Assembly (NCBI GenBank): GCA_050015355.1
Contig: JBEKBO010000018.1
Location: 1-61,967, forward strand
DNA length: 61,967 nucleotides
Direction: 5' to 3'
Origin: CAWBRT01 sp050015355
GTDB taxonomy: Bacteria; Acidobacteriota; Terriglobia; Terriglobales; Acidobacteriaceae
Made by a program: the position numbers and the translations under genes. Below are positions 61,034 through 61,967 of this stretch, in pieces (the first letter of the stretch is position 1; each line of letters opens with the position of its first letter). The notes beneath the pieces were generated by a model. The model had not been told where the DNA came from. It made no database searches and worked only from the letters and a program-made list of their open reading frames with translations.

Positions 61034-61503
61034 TGAGTTTGATTCGCAAACACGGGATAGATGAAAACGGGGACGCATACGATTTTCAGGAACTCTTACA
61101 TAACTTCCTCGTGGCAAACGTCAAGCAGGCATTTGCTTGGGGGAAGTGGGACTGTGCTTTGTTCGCTGCTTCTGCCATTGAGTCTTTTACCGGGGTAGAT
61201 TTAGCCGCTGACTTTCGAAACAAGTACACGGACGAAGCCGGTGCAATGGCAACCATTAAGGCCGTGACGGGTGGTACATCGGTAGAGGATGCCGCTGCGT
61301 ATGTTGCCAAGCAATACGGATTGGCTGAGTGGAAAACAGTCCTGTTGGCCCAGCGCGGTGACCTCGTGATTTATCAAGGCTCCGAGTGGTTGGCTGCCGG
61401 GGTTGCTCACCTCAATGGAATTGACACCCTGTTCGTAACACCGAAGGGGCTGCACAAGATTCCGCTTCGCCAGTGTAAGCGTGCTTGGAAGGTGGGGCAG
61501 TAA
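61033..61503 (+). CDS. phage NlpC/P60-like or DUF6950 tail-tip protein
   Basis: 156 residues from ATG 61033. FAWGKWDCALFAASAIESFTG holds the WDC motif with the candidate catalytic cysteine; the following RGDLVIYQGS and GVAHLNGIDTLFVTPKGLHKIPL resemble the second half of NlpC/P60-like tail proteins, with a His at VAH. Probably a tail-associated peptidoglycan hydrolase. An in-frame extension to 60991 overlaps the previous gene and is unlikely. Confidence 0.65.
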   Translation: MSLIRKHGIDENGDAYDFQELLHNFLVANVKQAFAWGKWDCALFAASAIESFTGVDLAADFRNKYTDEAGAMATIKAVTGGTSVEDAAAYVAKQYGLAEWKTVLLAQRGDLVIYQGSEWLAAGVAHLNGIDTLFVTPKGLHKIPLRQCKRAWKVGQ

Positions 61504-61967
61504 TGGCCAAGATAATCGAAGGTGTTGGAATGATCGTTGGCCTGGGAGTTGCAGCCTTCCTTGACCCCGCACTGATACCCCTCCTTATTGCGATTGAGCC
61601 GGAAGTCCTTGGCCTCGGCGCGTCAATGATCTTGGCTGGAATCGCCGAGCAATTCGCCAGCGGCGCAACGAACAGCGTCTCCGTACGCGAAGCAGCAGGC
61701 TCGCGTCAGGTAGTTTATGGCCAAACCCGCATAAGCGGAACCGTCGTCTATTGGGCTTCCACCAACAGCAACAGCCAACTCGATCAGGTATGCGTCTGGG
61801 CTTCTCATACGCTGCAAAGCATCGACAACCTCTATCTGGATAACCGGCGAGCATATTGGGCGGGCGGCAATGGTGGAGATGCGCTTACCTATGGCGCAAG
61901 CAGTGTGCTGGATTCCAGTGACCACTATGATGACGCTGGCAACAAGTACAACTTCAAAGGCAAGGCT
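61503..61967 (+). CDS. tail-tip/host-specificity protein J-like, partial (runs off right edge)
   Basis: First 155 residues only. ATG overlaps the previous TAA (TAATG). It has an N-terminal hydrophobic segment (GMIVGLGVAAFLDPALIPLL), then SVREAAGSRQVVYGQTRISG and VCVWASHTLQSIDNLYLDNR, typical of the N-terminal region of large phage tail-tip proteins of the gpJ kind. The full gene should extend well beyond the window. Confidence 0.7.
   Translation, partial: MAKIIEGVGMIVGLGVAAFLDPALIPLLIAIEPEVLGLGASMILAGIAEQFASGATNSVSVREAAGSRQVVYGQTRISGTVVYWASTNSNSQLDQVCVWASHTLQSIDNLYLDNRRAYWAGGNGGDALTYGASSVLDSSDHYDDAGNKYNFKGKA

Larger units (their letters stand above)
57334..61967 (+). mobile_element. phage tail module (prophage or prophage remnant), continues past the right edge
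   Basis: Seven closely packed plus-strand genes with start/stop overlaps of the TAATG or TGATG kind, lower GC than the host genes, and none of the hairpin repeats. Order: two fibre-like genes, a fibre-assembly-like gene, a minor tail protein, a DUF2163-like protein, a cell-wall-hydrolase-like protein and a tail-tip protein. The last four follow the order seen in lambda-like and gene-transfer-agent tail-tip modules. Confidence 0.75.

Overview
The window looks like a piece of a soil Acidobacteriota (Terriglobia/'Koribacter'-like) chromosome. This is inferred from moderately high GC, long intergenic spacers full of hairpin repeats of the 'GGTGCCCCA...TGGGGTAGTT' and 'GTCATCCTGAGCGNAGCGAAGGATCT' kinds, and a mix of sugar-acid catabolism with a large exopolysaccharide (EPS) locus. 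No rRNA, tRNA or CRISPR array was recognised.

Layout. (1) 1-4.6 kb: gene remnants, a small membrane protein, a PilZ c-di-GMP receptor, an AhbD-like radical SAM heme synthase behind two CRP/FNR-type dyads, and a PdxA2-type dehydrogenase. (2) 4.8-26.8 kb: short, mostly single-gene units separated by repeats. They encode a Gcl/acetolactate-synthase-like ThDP enzyme, an aminotransferase, RraA, a zinc dehydrogenase, NADP-type glutamate dehydrogenase, a receiver/PEP-synthase-like chimera, glucarate dehydratase, a GlcD-type FAD oxidase, a DUF4238 protein, a translationally coupled scoA-scoB-thioesterase operon, a Tat-exported molybdenum hydroxylase pair and a secreted bicupin. The theme is hydroxy-, keto- and aldaric-acid metabolism. 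(3) 27.0-29.5 kb: two convergent paralogous secreted proteins; one is a lipoprotein whose Shine-Dalgarno is locked in a perfect 10-bp hairpin. (4) 52.3 to 29.6 kb, minus strand: an apparent single EPS operon of 17 genes. Reading order is UpxY/NusG-like antiterminator, ExeA-ATPase/TonB fusion, Wza, Wzz, acyltransferase, leucine-type NRPS A-T didomain, cytochrome P450, Sfp-type PPTase, CpsD-like protein with a degenerate P-loop, sugar-phosphate transferase, Wzx, polysaccharide deacetylase, two FemAB/GNAT-type transferases, Wzy, GT4 and GT2. (5) 52.7-56.8 kb: PPK2, then an HpcH/HpaI aldolase plus lactate/glycolate permease operon that runs into a truncated DinB gene. (6) 57.2 kb to the right edge: an integrase remnant followed by a phage tail-fibre/tail-tip module that leaves the window.

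The most novel candidate is the self-contained 'load and oxidise leucine' cassette (A-T + P450 + its own PPTase) lodged between the export and assembly halves of the EPS operon, accompanied by three GNAT/FemAB-like transferases. I infer that an oxidised leucyl-S-carrier group may be made for transfer to the polysaccharide or a linked metabolite. The second is the population of covarying hairpin repeats with a second hairpin mini-element nested inside them and inside the scoB coding sequence.
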